Source of the DNA: an uncultured Chloroflexota bacterium
GTDB taxonomy: Bacteria > Chloroflexota > Anaerolineae > Caldilineales > Caldilineaceae
Direction of reading: 5' to 3'
NCBI GenBank assembly: GCA_903858085.1
Contig: CAIOHJ010000263.1
Span: 1 to 64,000, forward strand
DNA: 64,000 nt
Below, in pieces: positions 51,229 through 60,047 of this stretch. The position numbers and the translations under genes were made by a program. The notes beneath the pieces are model-generated. The model saw nothing but the letters and a program-made list of their open reading frames with translations, was not told where the DNA came from and searched no databases. Position 1 is the first letter of the stretch, and every line of letters starts with the position of its first letter.

Positions 51229-51903
51229 ATGTCGGGAGAACCCTGGCCGCCAGCGTCTGCCGAACAACCGCACGAGCCCCAGCCCTCTGCCACGCACAGC
51301 CTGCTGCTGGCGTACCTGGTCGGTCTGTTGACTGCCACGCTGTTCTTGGGCACAGCATTTTTCTTCTGGCGCCCTCCAGAAGCTGCTCCGATCCAGCTGT
51401 TGCCGCCTCCCACAGCAACAGCGACAGCCGTGCCGACGGCGCCACCGACCCCGGCGCCGATCGTCGTCGATGTCGGCGGCGCGGTGCGTCAACCGGGGGT
51501 GCTGCTGCTGCCCCCCGGTGCCCGGGTTGTGGATGCTCTGGCTGCCGCTGGAGGGCTGACGGCAGAGGCAGATGCTCTCCAGCTCAACCAGGCGGCCCGG
51601 CTTTTTGACGGGGCACAGGTCTATGTGCCTGCGCTCGGGGCCAGCAGCGCCTTGCCTCCAGCTGGGCTTTCAGGCACCCCGTCGACGCCGACCAGCGACA
51701 GCCCCCAGCCCGCCAGGGGGCTGGTCGACCTGAACACCGCGACCCAAGCCGAGCTGGAGACGTTGCCCGGCATCGGCGCCACCAAAGCACAGGCGATTCT
51801 CGCCAACCGTCCCTACGCCACTGTGGCCGAGCTGGATCGGGTGCCTGGGATTGGCAGTGCGACACTCCAGCAGCTGCAAGGGTGGGTCGTCGTTGGCCCG
51901 TAA
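51229..51903 (+). CDS. comEA: ComEA-like DNA-binding protein
   Basis: A 224-residue protein with one N-terminal transmembrane helix (about 20-45), a Pro/Thr linker, an SLBB-like domain (VDVGGAVRQPGVLLLPPGARVV) and a C-terminal pair of helix-hairpin-helix motifs (LVDLNTATQAELETLPGIGATKA and VAELDRVPGIGSATLQ, given in part as LNTATQAELETLPGIG). This is the ComEA layout, the membrane receptor for DNA in natural transformation. GGGAGG precedes the ATG at 51229. No comEC is in the window, so competence is only suggested. Confidence 0.9.
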   Translation: MSGEPWPPASAEQPHEPQPSATHSLLLAYLVGLLTATLFLGTAFFFWRPPEAAPIQLLPPPTATATAVPTAPPTPAPIVVDVGGAVRQPGVLLLPPGARVVDALAAAGGLTAEADALQLNQAARLFDGAQVYVPALGASSALPPAGLSGTPSTPTSDSPQPARGLVDLNTATQAELETLPGIGATKAQAILANRPYATVAELDRVPGIGSATLQQLQGWVVVGP

Positions 51904-51930
51904 ACTCCGCAGCGAAGCTGACCCCGACAA

Positions 51931-51960
51931 TTGGGATTTGCCCCGCTCTGCTGGTATACT
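51931..51960 (+). promoter_or_regulatory. Predicted promoter for the substrate-binding lipoprotein
   Basis: TTGGGA (51931-51936) and TATACT (51955-51960) are 18 bp apart, 38 nt before the ATG at 51999. Confidence 0.55.
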
Positions 51961-51998
51961 CATCAGAATAATTCGCTGTCCAAGAAAGGATCGACCCG

Positions 51999-54509
51999 AT
52001 GAAGCGACCGACACTGCGCCCTGACTGGAGTTTGTCTGTCCTGACAGCTGCCCTGACCGCTGCCCTGGCAGCGCTGCTGTTGGGGGCTTGCAGCCCGGTC
52101 GATGCTGCGCGCAGCGAGCAAGCTGCGCACGCCAGCGCCCAGGATTGGCAGTCCGTTGCTGCGGCGGGTACCCTGGTCGTCGGAATCGCCGTCGACTACC
52201 CCCCCTTCGAATTTTACGACCCCAATTTTCAGATCGATGGCTTCGACCCGGCCGTGATGCGGGCGATCGGCCAGGAACTCGGGCTGGAAATTCAGTTCGT
52301 CGACCTGGCCTTCGATGGCCTTGGCCAGGCGCTGGCGCTTGGCCAGGTGGACGCCGTGATCTCTGCTTTTTCAGAGACCCCAGAACGGGCAGCTTTGCTG
52401 GACTTCAGCCTTCCCTACTTTGTCTCGACCGATGCCTACCTGGCGCGCCCGGCCAGCGAGTGGAGCGTCAACCGCATGGCTGACCTGCAGAAGCTCCGCA
52501 TCGCCGTGCAGCTGGGTTCGCTCTACGAAGCACAGCTGCAAAAAGAGCTGGTCGAAGCTGGGCTGCTCCCGCCGCTTGCCCTGATCCGCTACGCCGACAT
52601 CAGCGACGCAGTGCGCGACCTGACAAAAGAACGGGTCGATGTCGTGGTGCTGGACCTGTTGGCTGCCCAGCCGTACCTGGAGACAGCCCGCCTGGCGGGG
52701 CAGGGGCTGAACACCCAGCGCTATGGGATCGCCGTCCGCCAGAGTTCGCCCGAACTGCGCGAACAGTTGAACCGCGCCCTTGCGGCGCTGGCTGGCCGTG
52801 GCGAGCTGGCACGCCTGGCCGAAGCGTACCTGGGTCTGGCCACCGCTGAGTTTCCGGCCCTGCCCACGGAGGCGGTCGCAGCTGCCCAGGCGACCCAGCC
52901 AGAGTGCTACGACGGCCTGGCTTGGGTTGCCAGCCTTACCTACGATGACCTCGCCATGCAAGGACCGCCGGTCATGTTCCCTGGCCAGCCCTTCACCAAA
53001 TCCTGGCGGGTCCAAAATATTGGCACCTGCACGTGGGACAGCAGGTATCACTTCACCTTTGCACGCGGCAATGCCCCAGGGGCCAGCATGGGCGGCGTCC
53101 CGGTCCAGATACGCGGCACCGTGCCCCCAGGCGCCAGCTATGAGCTGTCTGTGCCGCTGGTGGCCCCGCTGATGGCGGGCGTCTACCAGGCACACTGGGA
53201 GCTGCACAACGGCCAGAACCGGGCCTTCGGCCAGATGCTGCGGGTCGGGCTCCAGGTCGCCGGATCGCCTACCCCGACCCCAGCCCCGACCCCAACCCCA
53301 GCGCCCGGGATCCTCCTGGACGCCGACACAGACCAGATCACGCGCGGCCAGCCAGTCTCTTTGATTTGGAATGTGCAGAATGCCCGCACAGTCTATTTCT
53401 ACCAGGAAGGGGACGACTGGCAGGACAATGAAGTCGCCGCCCAGGGCCAACAGACGCTGTACCCCGAACGCACGGCCACCTATGCCCTGCGGGTGGTCAA
53501 ACAGGATGGCAGCGAAGAAGTGCGAACGCTCACGGTGGCAGTGCTCGCTGGCACCGGCGCTCAGATCGAATTCTTTGCCGTCGTCCCCAATGATCGGGTT
53601 CCGTTCGGGACCTGTGTGGAGATTACCTGGCGAGTCAGCGGCGACGCCCCTGCCATCCTCCTCTCCGGGGATGAAAACGAGCTTTGGGCTGAAGCGCCCC
53701 TGGAAGGCTCTCTGCAAGATTGCCCGCCCGCCGTTGGGGTGCGCACCTATACCCTCCAGGCCGCCGATGCCGCCGGCAGCGATACCCGCCAGCAGGTTGT
53801 CACGGTGGACGAGACAACAGCGCTCGCTGCCATCCAGGAGGCACCGGCTGCACCCCTGATCGATACCTTTGCCGTTGCCCCCACAGCCATTGCCGTCAAT
53901 GAGTGCGTCGCAGTCACCTGGAATGTGGGCGGCGACGTCCGCTCCCTCGACATTCTGCGCGACGAAAACGTGGTTCTGGACGAAGCCCCCTTCACCGGGA
54001 GCGGCCAGAACTGTCTGACCGCTGCAGGAAGCTACCGCTATCAGCTGGTCGCAACCAGCTCGGCAGGGATCTCTGCCACCGCCGAGGTCACGGTGACTGT
54101 CCAGGCGGCTGTCCCCCCTGCTCAGCCAGCCCGCACCGCCAGAGGCGGCGACCCAGCCCTGCTCGGGCAGCTTTGGCGGTTGACCGGGCTGACCGATTCC
54201 ACTGGAACAGAGGTCATTCTGCTGGCGAACAGCCAGATCACGGCGGAGTTTGACGAGGCCGGGACGGTGGCCGGGTCGGCGGGCTGTAACCGCTACCAGG
54301 CCTCTTATGCCGTCAACCAGGCCATCTTGACGGTCGACCCGGCCTTGAGCACACGCAAATTTTGCACCGAACCCGAGGGGCTGATGGACCAGGAGAGCCA
54401 CTATCTGGCCGCGCTGCGCACAGTCACCGCCTACGCAGTCGAAAACGGCCAGCTGACGCTGTTCAACGGACTCGGCCAGCCAGTGGCCCGCTACCAGGCT
54501 GCCCCGTAA
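51999..54509 (+). CDS. Lipoprotein joining a substrate-binding domain, NBR1-Ig-like, Ig-like and META domains
   Basis: An 836-residue exported lipoprotein (lipobox LLGACSP). Residues about 50-290 are a family-3 periplasmic binding domain (LVVGIAVDYPPFEFYD, DAVISAFSETPER). Then an NBR1-type Ig-like domain (about 305-410) with SWRVQNIGTCTWDSRYHFTF, a Pro/Thr linker, three Ig-like units with repeated EITWRV/AVTWNV strands and paired cysteines, and a C-terminal META/HslJ domain (VAGSAGCNRYQASY, STRKFC). The binding domain resembles ABC amino-acid receptors but no permease or ATPase lies beside it. I know of no standard protein with this order. AAAGGA precedes the ATG. Confidence 0.85.
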   Translation: MKRPTLRPDWSLSVLTAALTAALAALLLGACSPVDAARSEQAAHASAQDWQSVAAAGTLVVGIAVDYPPFEFYDPNFQIDGFDPAVMRAIGQELGLEIQFVDLAFDGLGQALALGQVDAVISAFSETPERAALLDFSLPYFVSTDAYLARPASEWSVNRMADLQKLRIAVQLGSLYEAQLQKELVEAGLLPPLALIRYADISDAVRDLTKERVDVVVLDLLAAQPYLETARLAGQGLNTQRYGIAVRQSSPELREQLNRALAALAGRGELARLAEAYLGLATAEFPALPTEAVAAAQATQPECYDGLAWVASLTYDDLAMQGPPVMFPGQPFTKSWRVQNIGTCTWDSRYHFTFARGNAPGASMGGVPVQIRGTVPPGASYELSVPLVAPLMAGVYQAHWELHNGQNRAFGQMLRVGLQVAGSPTPTPAPTPTPAPGILLDADTDQITRGQPVSLIWNVQNARTVYFYQEGDDWQDNEVAAQGQQTLYPERTATYALRVVKQDGSEEVRTLTVAVLAGTGAQIEFFAVVPNDRVPFGTCVEITWRVSGDAPAILLSGDENELWAEAPLEGSLQDCPPAVGVRTYTLQAADAAGSDTRQQVVTVDETTALAAIQEAPAAPLIDTFAVAPTAIAVNECVAVTWNVGGDVRSLDILRDENVVLDEAPFTGSGQNCLTAAGSYRYQLVATSSAGISATAEVTVTVQAAVPPAQPARTARGGDPALLGQLWRLTGLTDSTGTEVILLANSQITAEFDEAGTVAGSAGCNRYQASYAVNQAILTVDPALSTRKFCTEPEGLMDQESHYLAALRTVTAYAVENGQLTLFNGLGQPVARYQAAP

Positions 54510-54514
54510 AACCG

Positions 54515-54531
54515 GCCGGCCCTGGGCCGGC
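54515..54531. terminator. Small GC-rich hairpin between convergent genes
   Basis: GCCGGCCC (54515-54522) and GGGCCGGC (54524-54531) pair almost directly, between the lipoprotein and PucC-like genes. Weak without a T-tract. Confidence 0.35.
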
Positions 54532-54536
54532 GGCCA

Positions 54537-55847
54537 TCAATCCCCCGCCAACGCCAGCACGTCGACAACGTTGAGGCGGGCATCGCGCTGGAAGGCTTCG
54601 ACCGAGATCTTGCGAAACAACAGCAACGCCACCGCCAGGCCGACGATCTCAAGCCCAAAGACTGTGATATAGCCCAGCCGAATATCGCCGGTCAGATAAA
54701 ATGCCAGATCACGCAGCAAAGCGCCCACCACGGTGCCGGCAGACTGGGCGACAAAATTGGCCACACCCCAGGCCCCAATGTAAAGCCCGACATTTTGCGG
54801 CACCGTCAGATCCAACATGAAACTGAGGTTGCTCACCGTCATCAGACCGCTGCCCAGCCCCAACAAAAAGACAGAAGCCTGAAAAAAGAAGACGTCCCTG
54901 GCAAGCCCCGCCACCACGATCAACAAAAAAGCCACCATCGCCACGATACTGCCGGCGTAGGCGTTGAAGCGCTTGCCAAAGCGTCGCACCAGCTCCAATC
55001 CCCCCAGCAGCGTGATGAAAACTCCCCCCCCCCAGACCGCTTCCAGACGAGTCGTCTCGCTCATCGACATCCCCAACGCGTCGGCGGCATAGGGCTCCAA
55101 CAGCACATCTTGCGCCCGGATCCCCACCAGGATGAGCAGCAGATAGACAAAGAAACGCCGCGCAGTCGGGTTGTGCGCCAGAACCCGCAGCGCCACGGCT
55201 GGGTTGTTCGCCGTGTTCTGCACCACCCGCCCACCTGTCACCGGTTCGACCCCAGACGCCCCGACCAATACGCAGAGCGTGGCCACCAGCCAGATGGCCC
55301 CGAAGGCAGTGTAGATGCCAGACTGGGATGGGTCCACCGCCAACATCCGTGAAAGCACAAGGCTGGCCACGATCGTAGACAGAATCATCGCCGTCCACAT
55401 CGTGCCCACGGTCACCGTGCGCCAATTCTTCGGAGAACGCTCGGTCAGCTCGCTGGCCAGCGACAGATAACTGACCGAGGCAACGTTGACCCCAATCCCC
55501 CAAAGCGCAAACACCCCTATAGCAGCCAACACCCCCGGCACGAACTGGCTGTCCATGTAAAAAACAGCGTGCGCGCAGAAATAGCTGCCAAAGGCCGCCG
55601 CCAGCCCCCCAAAAAGCATCCACGGCGCCCGATGCATCCCCCACACCGGGTTCCGGTCGGCCCAGCTGCCGACCAAAACCTGCAGCGGAGAGAGCATGTA
55701 GGGAAGCGCGACCAGCAGACCGACCAGAACGGCCGGCATCCCCAGATCCGAGATCATGACCCGGTTGAGGGTGCCGGTGATCGGCACGACGGTCAACGAC
55801 ACGCCGACATGGACCAACGTCAGCTGAATAACTGTGCGAATGTGCAT
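54537..55847 (-). CDS. PucC/BCD-family major facilitator
   Basis: A 436-residue carrier with twelve helices. The pattern MHIRTVIQLTLVHVG, NRVMISDLGMPAVLVGLLVALP, GSWADRNPVWGMHRAPW and the Pro/Gly pattern of helix 10-11 match the BCD (bacteriochlorophyll delivery) branch that includes PucC and LhaA. No chlorophyll or reaction-centre gene is in the window, so a role in pigment handling is unproven; related carriers occur in non-phototrophs. An in-frame extension to 55946 is encoded by a perfect palindrome and reads like hairpin, so the ATG at 55847 behind AGAGAG is chosen. A run of ten G encodes glycine near residue 273. Confidence 0.82.
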   Translation of the reverse strand: MHIRTVIQLTLVHVGVSLTVVPITGTLNRVMISDLGMPAVLVGLLVALPYMLSPLQVLVGSWADRNPVWGMHRAPWMLFGGLAAAFGSYFCAHAVFYMDSQFVPGVLAAIGVFALWGIGVNVASVSYLSLASELTERSPKNWRTVTVGTMWTAMILSTIVASLVLSRMLAVDPSQSGIYTAFGAIWLVATLCVLVGASGVEPVTGGRVVQNTANNPAVALRVLAHNPTARRFFVYLLLILVGIRAQDVLLEPYAADALGMSMSETTRLEAVWGGGVFITLLGGLELVRRFGKRFNAYAGSIVAMVAFLLIVVAGLARDVFFFQASVFLLGLGSGLMTVSNLSFMLDLTVPQNVGLYIGAWGVANFVAQSAGTVVGALLRDLAFYLTGDIRLGYITVFGLEIVGLAVALLLFRKISVEAFQRDARLNVVDVLALAGD

Positions 55848-55875
55848 ATCCAAAGTCTCTCTTTGTGACGCAGTA

Positions 55876-55931
55876 AAGGCCATGTGTCCCTGCGGGATGG
55901 CGCCCTCCATCCCGCAGGGACACATGGCCTT
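55876..55931. repeat. Perfect 25-bp inverted repeat upstream of the PucC-like gene
   Basis: Arms 55876-55900 (starting AAGGCCATGTGTCCCTGCGG) and 55907-55931 are exact complements with a 6-nt loop. It lies 29 nt before the ATG, inside the 290-bp gap 55848-56137, and would form a very stable hairpin in the leader. It may be a mobile REP-like element or a leader structure; nothing else in the gap but the repeat copy at 56057-56100. Confidence 0.9.
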
Positions 55932-56056
55932 GGCAATCTCCGCCATCCTTTGTCCGTCTCTACAACAATTCCCTCAAGCGTACCATAGATTGGCTGAGAT
56001 CTCAATGTGGGGACGGTCGCCGAGTGCGGTTCAAAGTTTTGCGGAAAGAGTGTTGA

Positions 56057-56100
56057 GGGAGGGCAGGACCCGCCCCACCGGGGCGGATGAGTGTAGAGAG
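56057..56100 (-). repeat. Dispersed copy of the 50-bp hairpin repeat
   Basis: Read on the minus strand this matches the first 37 bases of the array unit at 1-50 with four differences, including CTCATCCGCCCC and TGGGGCGGGTC. The hairpin core is kept (CCGCCCC-GGT-GGGGCGG). It lies 38 nt past the lepB stop. Confidence 0.85.
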
Positions 56101-56137
56101 GAGCCCCCCTTGCCCGGTGCAGAGGCTTCTGTGCAGC

Positions 56138-56743
56138 TCAGAAGAGCACGATTTCATGCAGCGGCCAGTAGCGCAGCCAGACCCGCCCCAGGATCTGTTC
56201 GCGCACCACGGGTCCGAAGGCACGGCTGTCGTTGCTGTTGCTGCGGTTGTCCCCCAACACAAAATAGGAGAGGGGACCCAGCGTCACTGCGTCCATGTCG
56301 AAAGCGCTGGTGTCATGTGGAAACGGCTCGGCAACCGCATTTCCATTGACATAAATGATTCCTTCGCGGATCTCCACGACCTCGCCTGGCAGGGCCACGA
56401 TCCGTTTGACCAGCAGCTCCTCCATGTAGGGCAGGTCGATCACCACGATGTCGTTGCGTTGGGGAGGGTGCAGCCGATAGCTGAGTTTGTCGACGATCAA
56501 CCGCTGTTGGGGCTCCAGGTTGGGCTCCATGCTCTGGCCAAAGACGACGGTCGCCTGGGCCAGAAAGAGGTGCACCACCAGGGCCAGAAGCACGGCGGGC
56601 ACGACGATCTGCAAAGTCTCTGTCACCACCGGCCGCCACCAGGAGCCGGCTGTTTCTGACTGCTCGCCGGTGGGGGAGGGCTCTTCTTGTTTTGTTGCTT
56701 GCATGGAAGTTTGTGCCTTACTCTCCGAGTTTTGTTCGTGCAT
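56138..56743 (-). CDS. lepB: Signal peptidase I
   Basis: A 201-residue membrane protease that removes signal peptides. One transmembrane helix (about 44-63) precedes the catalytic Ser S71 (FGQSMEPNL) and Lys K113 (VKRIVALPGE), and the conserved GDNRSNSNDSRAFG box is intact. An N-terminal acidic, disordered stretch of 35 residues is somewhat long. It is divergent from the GH3-like gene with 59 bp between. It probably processes the many exported proteins of this window. Confidence 0.95.
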   Translation of the reverse strand: MHEQNSESKAQTSMQATKQEEPSPTGEQSETAGSWWRPVVTETLQIVVPAVLLALVVHLFLAQATVVFGQSMEPNLEPQQRLIVDKLSYRLHPPQRNDIVVIDLPYMEELLVKRIVALPGEVVEIREGIIYVNGNAVAEPFPHDTSAFDMDAVTLGPLSYFVLGDNRSNSNDSRAFGPVVREQILGRVWLRYWPLHEIVLF

Positions 56744-56802
56744 CCTGGTAGAACAGTATACCGATTTGGCGGCTGGTTGTCCAAGCAGTAAGATTGCATG
56801 TC

Positions 56803-59800
56803 ATGAATTCGCTTATGCACGCAACCCATCTGGCCAGCCAGCCAGCGACCCGCAGAGGGGGGCTGGCCTCGTTGTTGTGGAAAGCGGCGGGGGGGAGGCG
56901 CTGTTTCTGGCAATCTGGCGCCTGGCTTTTGGTGCTTCTGCTGCTGCCAGCTCGGCCGGGTCTGGCACAGACGCCGATCCCCAGCACAGAGGCCGCTGCA
57001 GTCCAGGAGGAGGGCCAGCTGGCCGAGCTGGCGCAGCAGGTTGTCGACCGGATGTCCCCAGAGCAGCGGATTGGGCAGCTGTTTGTGGTCATGCTGCCCG
57101 GGCGCGAGGTCACACTCAACAGCGAGTTTGTCGACCTGATCTATACCCGATCCATCGGTGGGGTTCTGCTGAGCCCGCTGGCCGGCAATTTTTCGAACGC
57201 GCGGGGGGTCAACACCCCTCGTCAGGTCGCAGTGCTCACCAATCAGCTGCAGGCGCTGGCCTACGGCGTGCTGCTGCCAGAAGAACATGCCATGGACCCG
57301 ATGCCGATCGCGCCCTGGCCGCCGCGCGATCGGGTGCTCTACCTGCCCGATGGGACAGCCAAAGCGCCGGAGAATCTGCCCCTTTTGATCGGGGTGTTCC
57401 AGAGCGGGGACGACCTGCCGGCGACATCGCTGCGCCGCGGCTTTACCCCGCTGCCCTCCCCGCTGGCGATGGGTGCCTCCTGGAACCGAGATCTGGTCGA
57501 GCAGACCGGTGAGATTGTGGGCCGTGAGCTGCGTGCGGTCGGTTTCAATGTGTTGCTTGGTCCCAATCTGGATGTTTTCAAAGCGGGCAACGTCGAAAAG
57601 GTCAACACGCTGGGGCTTCACACCTTTGGCAGCAACCCCTACTGGGTTTCCCAGCTGGGCCGTGCCTTTATTGAAGGGGTCCACGTCGGCAGCAACGGGC
57701 GGGTTGCCACCGTCGCCGGAAGTTTTCCTGGCCAGGGGAACACCGACCGCATGCCCGATGCCGAGATTGCCACGATTCAGTCCAGCCAGGCCGAGCTCCG
57801 CCAGAACGCGCTGCCGCCCTTTCTGGCTGTCACGCGCCAGATCTCTTCTTTGCTCGACCCTGCCGGCGACCCCGGTGCCGCCGATCTGCTGATGACCAGC
57901 CACATGCGCTATACGGGGCTGCAAGGGGGAGACAGTCGGGGCCGCCCGCTCAGCCTGGCTCCCGAGCTGCGCACCATCCTGCGCCAGGAAGGGCTGGCAG
58001 ACTGGCAGAGCCAGGGGGGACTTGTCATGTCTGGTCCGTTGGCCGCGCCGGCGCTGCGCCGCTATTTTGAGGAAGCCGGCGCTGAAGAGTACCGCCGCGT
58101 GGCCCAGGACGCTTTCGTGGCGGGCAACGATCTCCTCCTGTTGGCAGACCCCAGCAGCGGCAGTGTCAGCCCGACCTATCTGCAGACCCTGCGGGCGACG
58201 CTGGATGCCTTTCGCACCCTCTACGCCGAGGATCGGGACTTCGCCGACCGAGTGGACGCCGCTGCTCGCCGCATCGTCCGGCTCAAACTGGGGCTCTATC
58301 GCACGGCGGTCGACCCTGCCGCGCTGTCAGCGCCCGCTCTTCAGAACGAACTGCCCGCCGCCGTCATCCCTCTTTCCAGCGTTCTGGTGACTGAGGGCGA
58401 TGTGGGGGTTCTGGCCAGCGAGAAGCAGGTCGAAGCCGAAGAGCAGATGGGAAAGCTGGCTCGGTCTGCCATCACCCTGCTCTACCCGGACCCAGCGACC
58501 CAGACCGTGCCTGTGCCCCCGGCGTTCAACCAGACCGACCAGATCCTGATCTTTACCGATTTTCGGCTCCAGCGCGAATGTCTGACCTGCGAGCAGGAGC
58601 CCTCCATCGGCCCCGACACGCTGGCTCTGTTGATCGAACGGCTGTACGGCTCCCAATCTACCGGTGTCATCGACCCGGCCAAAATTGTCAGCCGAACCTT
58701 TGTGGAGCTGACTGCGCTGCTCGACAGCCTCGATGCGACAGCGCCGGACGCCTCTTCAGACCCGCCGGCAATGTCACTTTTTTTGCCGACCCCGACCCCT
58801 CTGCCCGCTGAGGGTGCCTCCTCGCCGCCGAGTGACCTGGAAAACGGTGCAGCCAGTACGGGTGTTGCCAGCAGAACACTGGCAGCTCTCCAGAACGCCG
58901 ACTGGATCGTCTTTGTGATGCTCGACGTCGCCGGCGACTACACCAGCCTGGCAGTCAAACGGCTGTTGGGGGACCATGCCACGCTGCTGACCGACCAGAA
59001 GACGGTTGTGCTGGCCGCGCAGGCCCCCTACTACCTGGACGCCACCGAAATGAGCCGGCTGACCGCCTATTTGGGGGTGTACAGCAAGACGCCCCCCTTT
59101 CTGGAGAGCGCTGTGCACGCCCTCTTCCGGCGGTATTTGCCGGTGGGCGCGCCCCCTGTCGATGTGCCTGGAACACGCTTTTCGATGCTCGGCGAGCGGC
59201 TGCTACCTGACCCGGCTGTCCCACTCGGGTTGACGATCGAGGGGAGTGATGGGACTGCGCTGGCGCGCAGCAACGCACTGCCTCCCCTGGACGAGCGGCC
59301 GACGGTAGAGCCGGGAAAGATCCTGCGGCTGCGGGCAGGGCCAATTCGTGACCTGAACGGAAATCCAGTGCCCGACGGCACACAGGTCTCTTTTGAGCTG
59401 CGTTACGAAGGGGAAGAAGTGGGGTTGGTGATCGAGCCGGTCGCCACCCGCAATGGCAGTGCAGTGTATGAGGTCACGCTCGAACGCAGCGGGGTGCTGC
59501 GGGCCAGCGCTCGCAGCCACGCCGCTTCCAGCGGCGACGGGATCAGCCTGGTCGTGCTTCCTCCTGCCCTGCCCCCCCCTGCGTTGCTCTCTCCTGCCCT
59601 GCCCTCTCCTGCCCTGCTCTCCCCGGCCCCGCTCTCCCCGGCCCCGCTCTCCCCGACCGCAGCAGTCACCCTTGCTCTTCAGACAGCCCCGGCGGATCCG
59701 GTCGAGCTGACCCTTGCCCGTTCACCTGCGCCCGATCGTGCCAATGTGCTGACGTTGGTGATCGCCCTGATGACCCTGCTGATCACGCTCAGCTTGCTGC

Positions 59801-60021
59801 TGATCGTACAGATTCGCGTGTTGTCGCGCCCTGCCCTGGTCAAGCACCTGCTCTGGGCCACCATCTTCGGGCTGGCTGGCTATATTTTGTATGCGGTCGA
59901 GCTGGTGCCTGGGGGCACCTGGCTGCGCAGCTATCTGGGCCTGCTTGGGGTGCCCATCGTCGTCTTTGTCCCCATGCTGATCCCTTTGCTCTGGCTGCAG
60001 CTGCGCAGCGAAGAGCGCTGA
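56803..60021 (+). CDS. Membrane-anchored GH3-like protein with lost catalytic residues
   Basis: A 1072-residue exported protein (signal helix about 40-56). Residues about 75-560 follow the glycoside-hydrolase-3 fold of NagZ-type N-acetylhexosaminidases (IGQLFVVMLPG, VGFNVLLGPNLDV, DLLMTSHMRY), but the catalytic places are changed: the K-H-F-P-G-H-G loop is G-S-F-P-G-Q311-G, and the S-D-D nucleophile site is S410-G-P. Hydrolysis by the usual mechanism is unlikely. A second domain, an Ig-like domain, a Pro-rich linker of PALLSPALP-type repeats and three C-terminal membrane helices follow. The ATG at 56803 lacks a clear ribosome-binding site. It may bind peptidoglycan or glycans. Divergent from lepB. 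Confidence 0.75.
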   Translation: MNSLMHATHLASQPATRRGGLASLLWKAAGGRRCFWQSGAWLLVLLLLPARPGLAQTPIPSTEAAAVQEEGQLAELAQQVVDRMSPEQRIGQLFVVMLPGREVTLNSEFVDLIYTRSIGGVLLSPLAGNFSNARGVNTPRQVAVLTNQLQALAYGVLLPEEHAMDPMPIAPWPPRDRVLYLPDGTAKAPENLPLLIGVFQSGDDLPATSLRRGFTPLPSPLAMGASWNRDLVEQTGEIVGRELRAVGFNVLLGPNLDVFKAGNVEKVNTLGLHTFGSNPYWVSQLGRAFIEGVHVGSNGRVATVAGSFPGQGNTDRMPDAEIATIQSSQAELRQNALPPFLAVTRQISSLLDPAGDPGAADLLMTSHMRYTGLQGGDSRGRPLSLAPELRTILRQEGLADWQSQGGLVMSGPLAAPALRRYFEEAGAEEYRRVAQDAFVAGNDLLLLADPSSGSVSPTYLQTLRATLDAFRTLYAEDRDFADRVDAAARRIVRLKLGLYRTAVDPAALSAPALQNELPAAVIPLSSVLVTEGDVGVLASEKQVEAEEQMGKLARSAITLLYPDPATQTVPVPPAFNQTDQILIFTDFRLQRECLTCEQEPSIGPDTLALLIERLYGSQSTGVIDPAKIVSRTFVELTALLDSLDATAPDASSDPPAMSLFLPTPTPLPAEGASSPPSDLENGAASTGVASRTLAALQNADWIVFVMLDVAGDYTSLAVKRLLGDHATLLTDQKTVVLAAQAPYYLDATEMSRLTAYLGVYSKTPPFLESAVHALFRRYLPVGAPPVDVPGTRFSMLGERLLPDPAVPLGLTIEGSDGTALARSNALPPLDERPTVEPGKILRLRAGPIRDLNGNPVPDGTQVSFELRYEGEEVGLVIEPVATRNGSAVYEVTLERSGVLRASARSHAASSGDGISLVVLPPALPPPALLSPALPSPALLSPAPLSPAPLSPTAAVTLALQTAPADPVELTLARSPAPDRANVLTLVIALMTLLITLSLLLIVQIRVLSRPALVKHLLWATIFGLAGYILYAVELVPGGTWLRSYLGLLGVPIVVFVPMLIPLLWLQLRSEER

Positions 60022-60047
60022 GGGCCAGGACAACGTGACAGCAAGCC

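Noticed and set aside
54537..55847. Photosynthesis gene cluster
   Set aside because: A single PucC-like carrier is not enough; no pigment or reaction-centre gene is seen.
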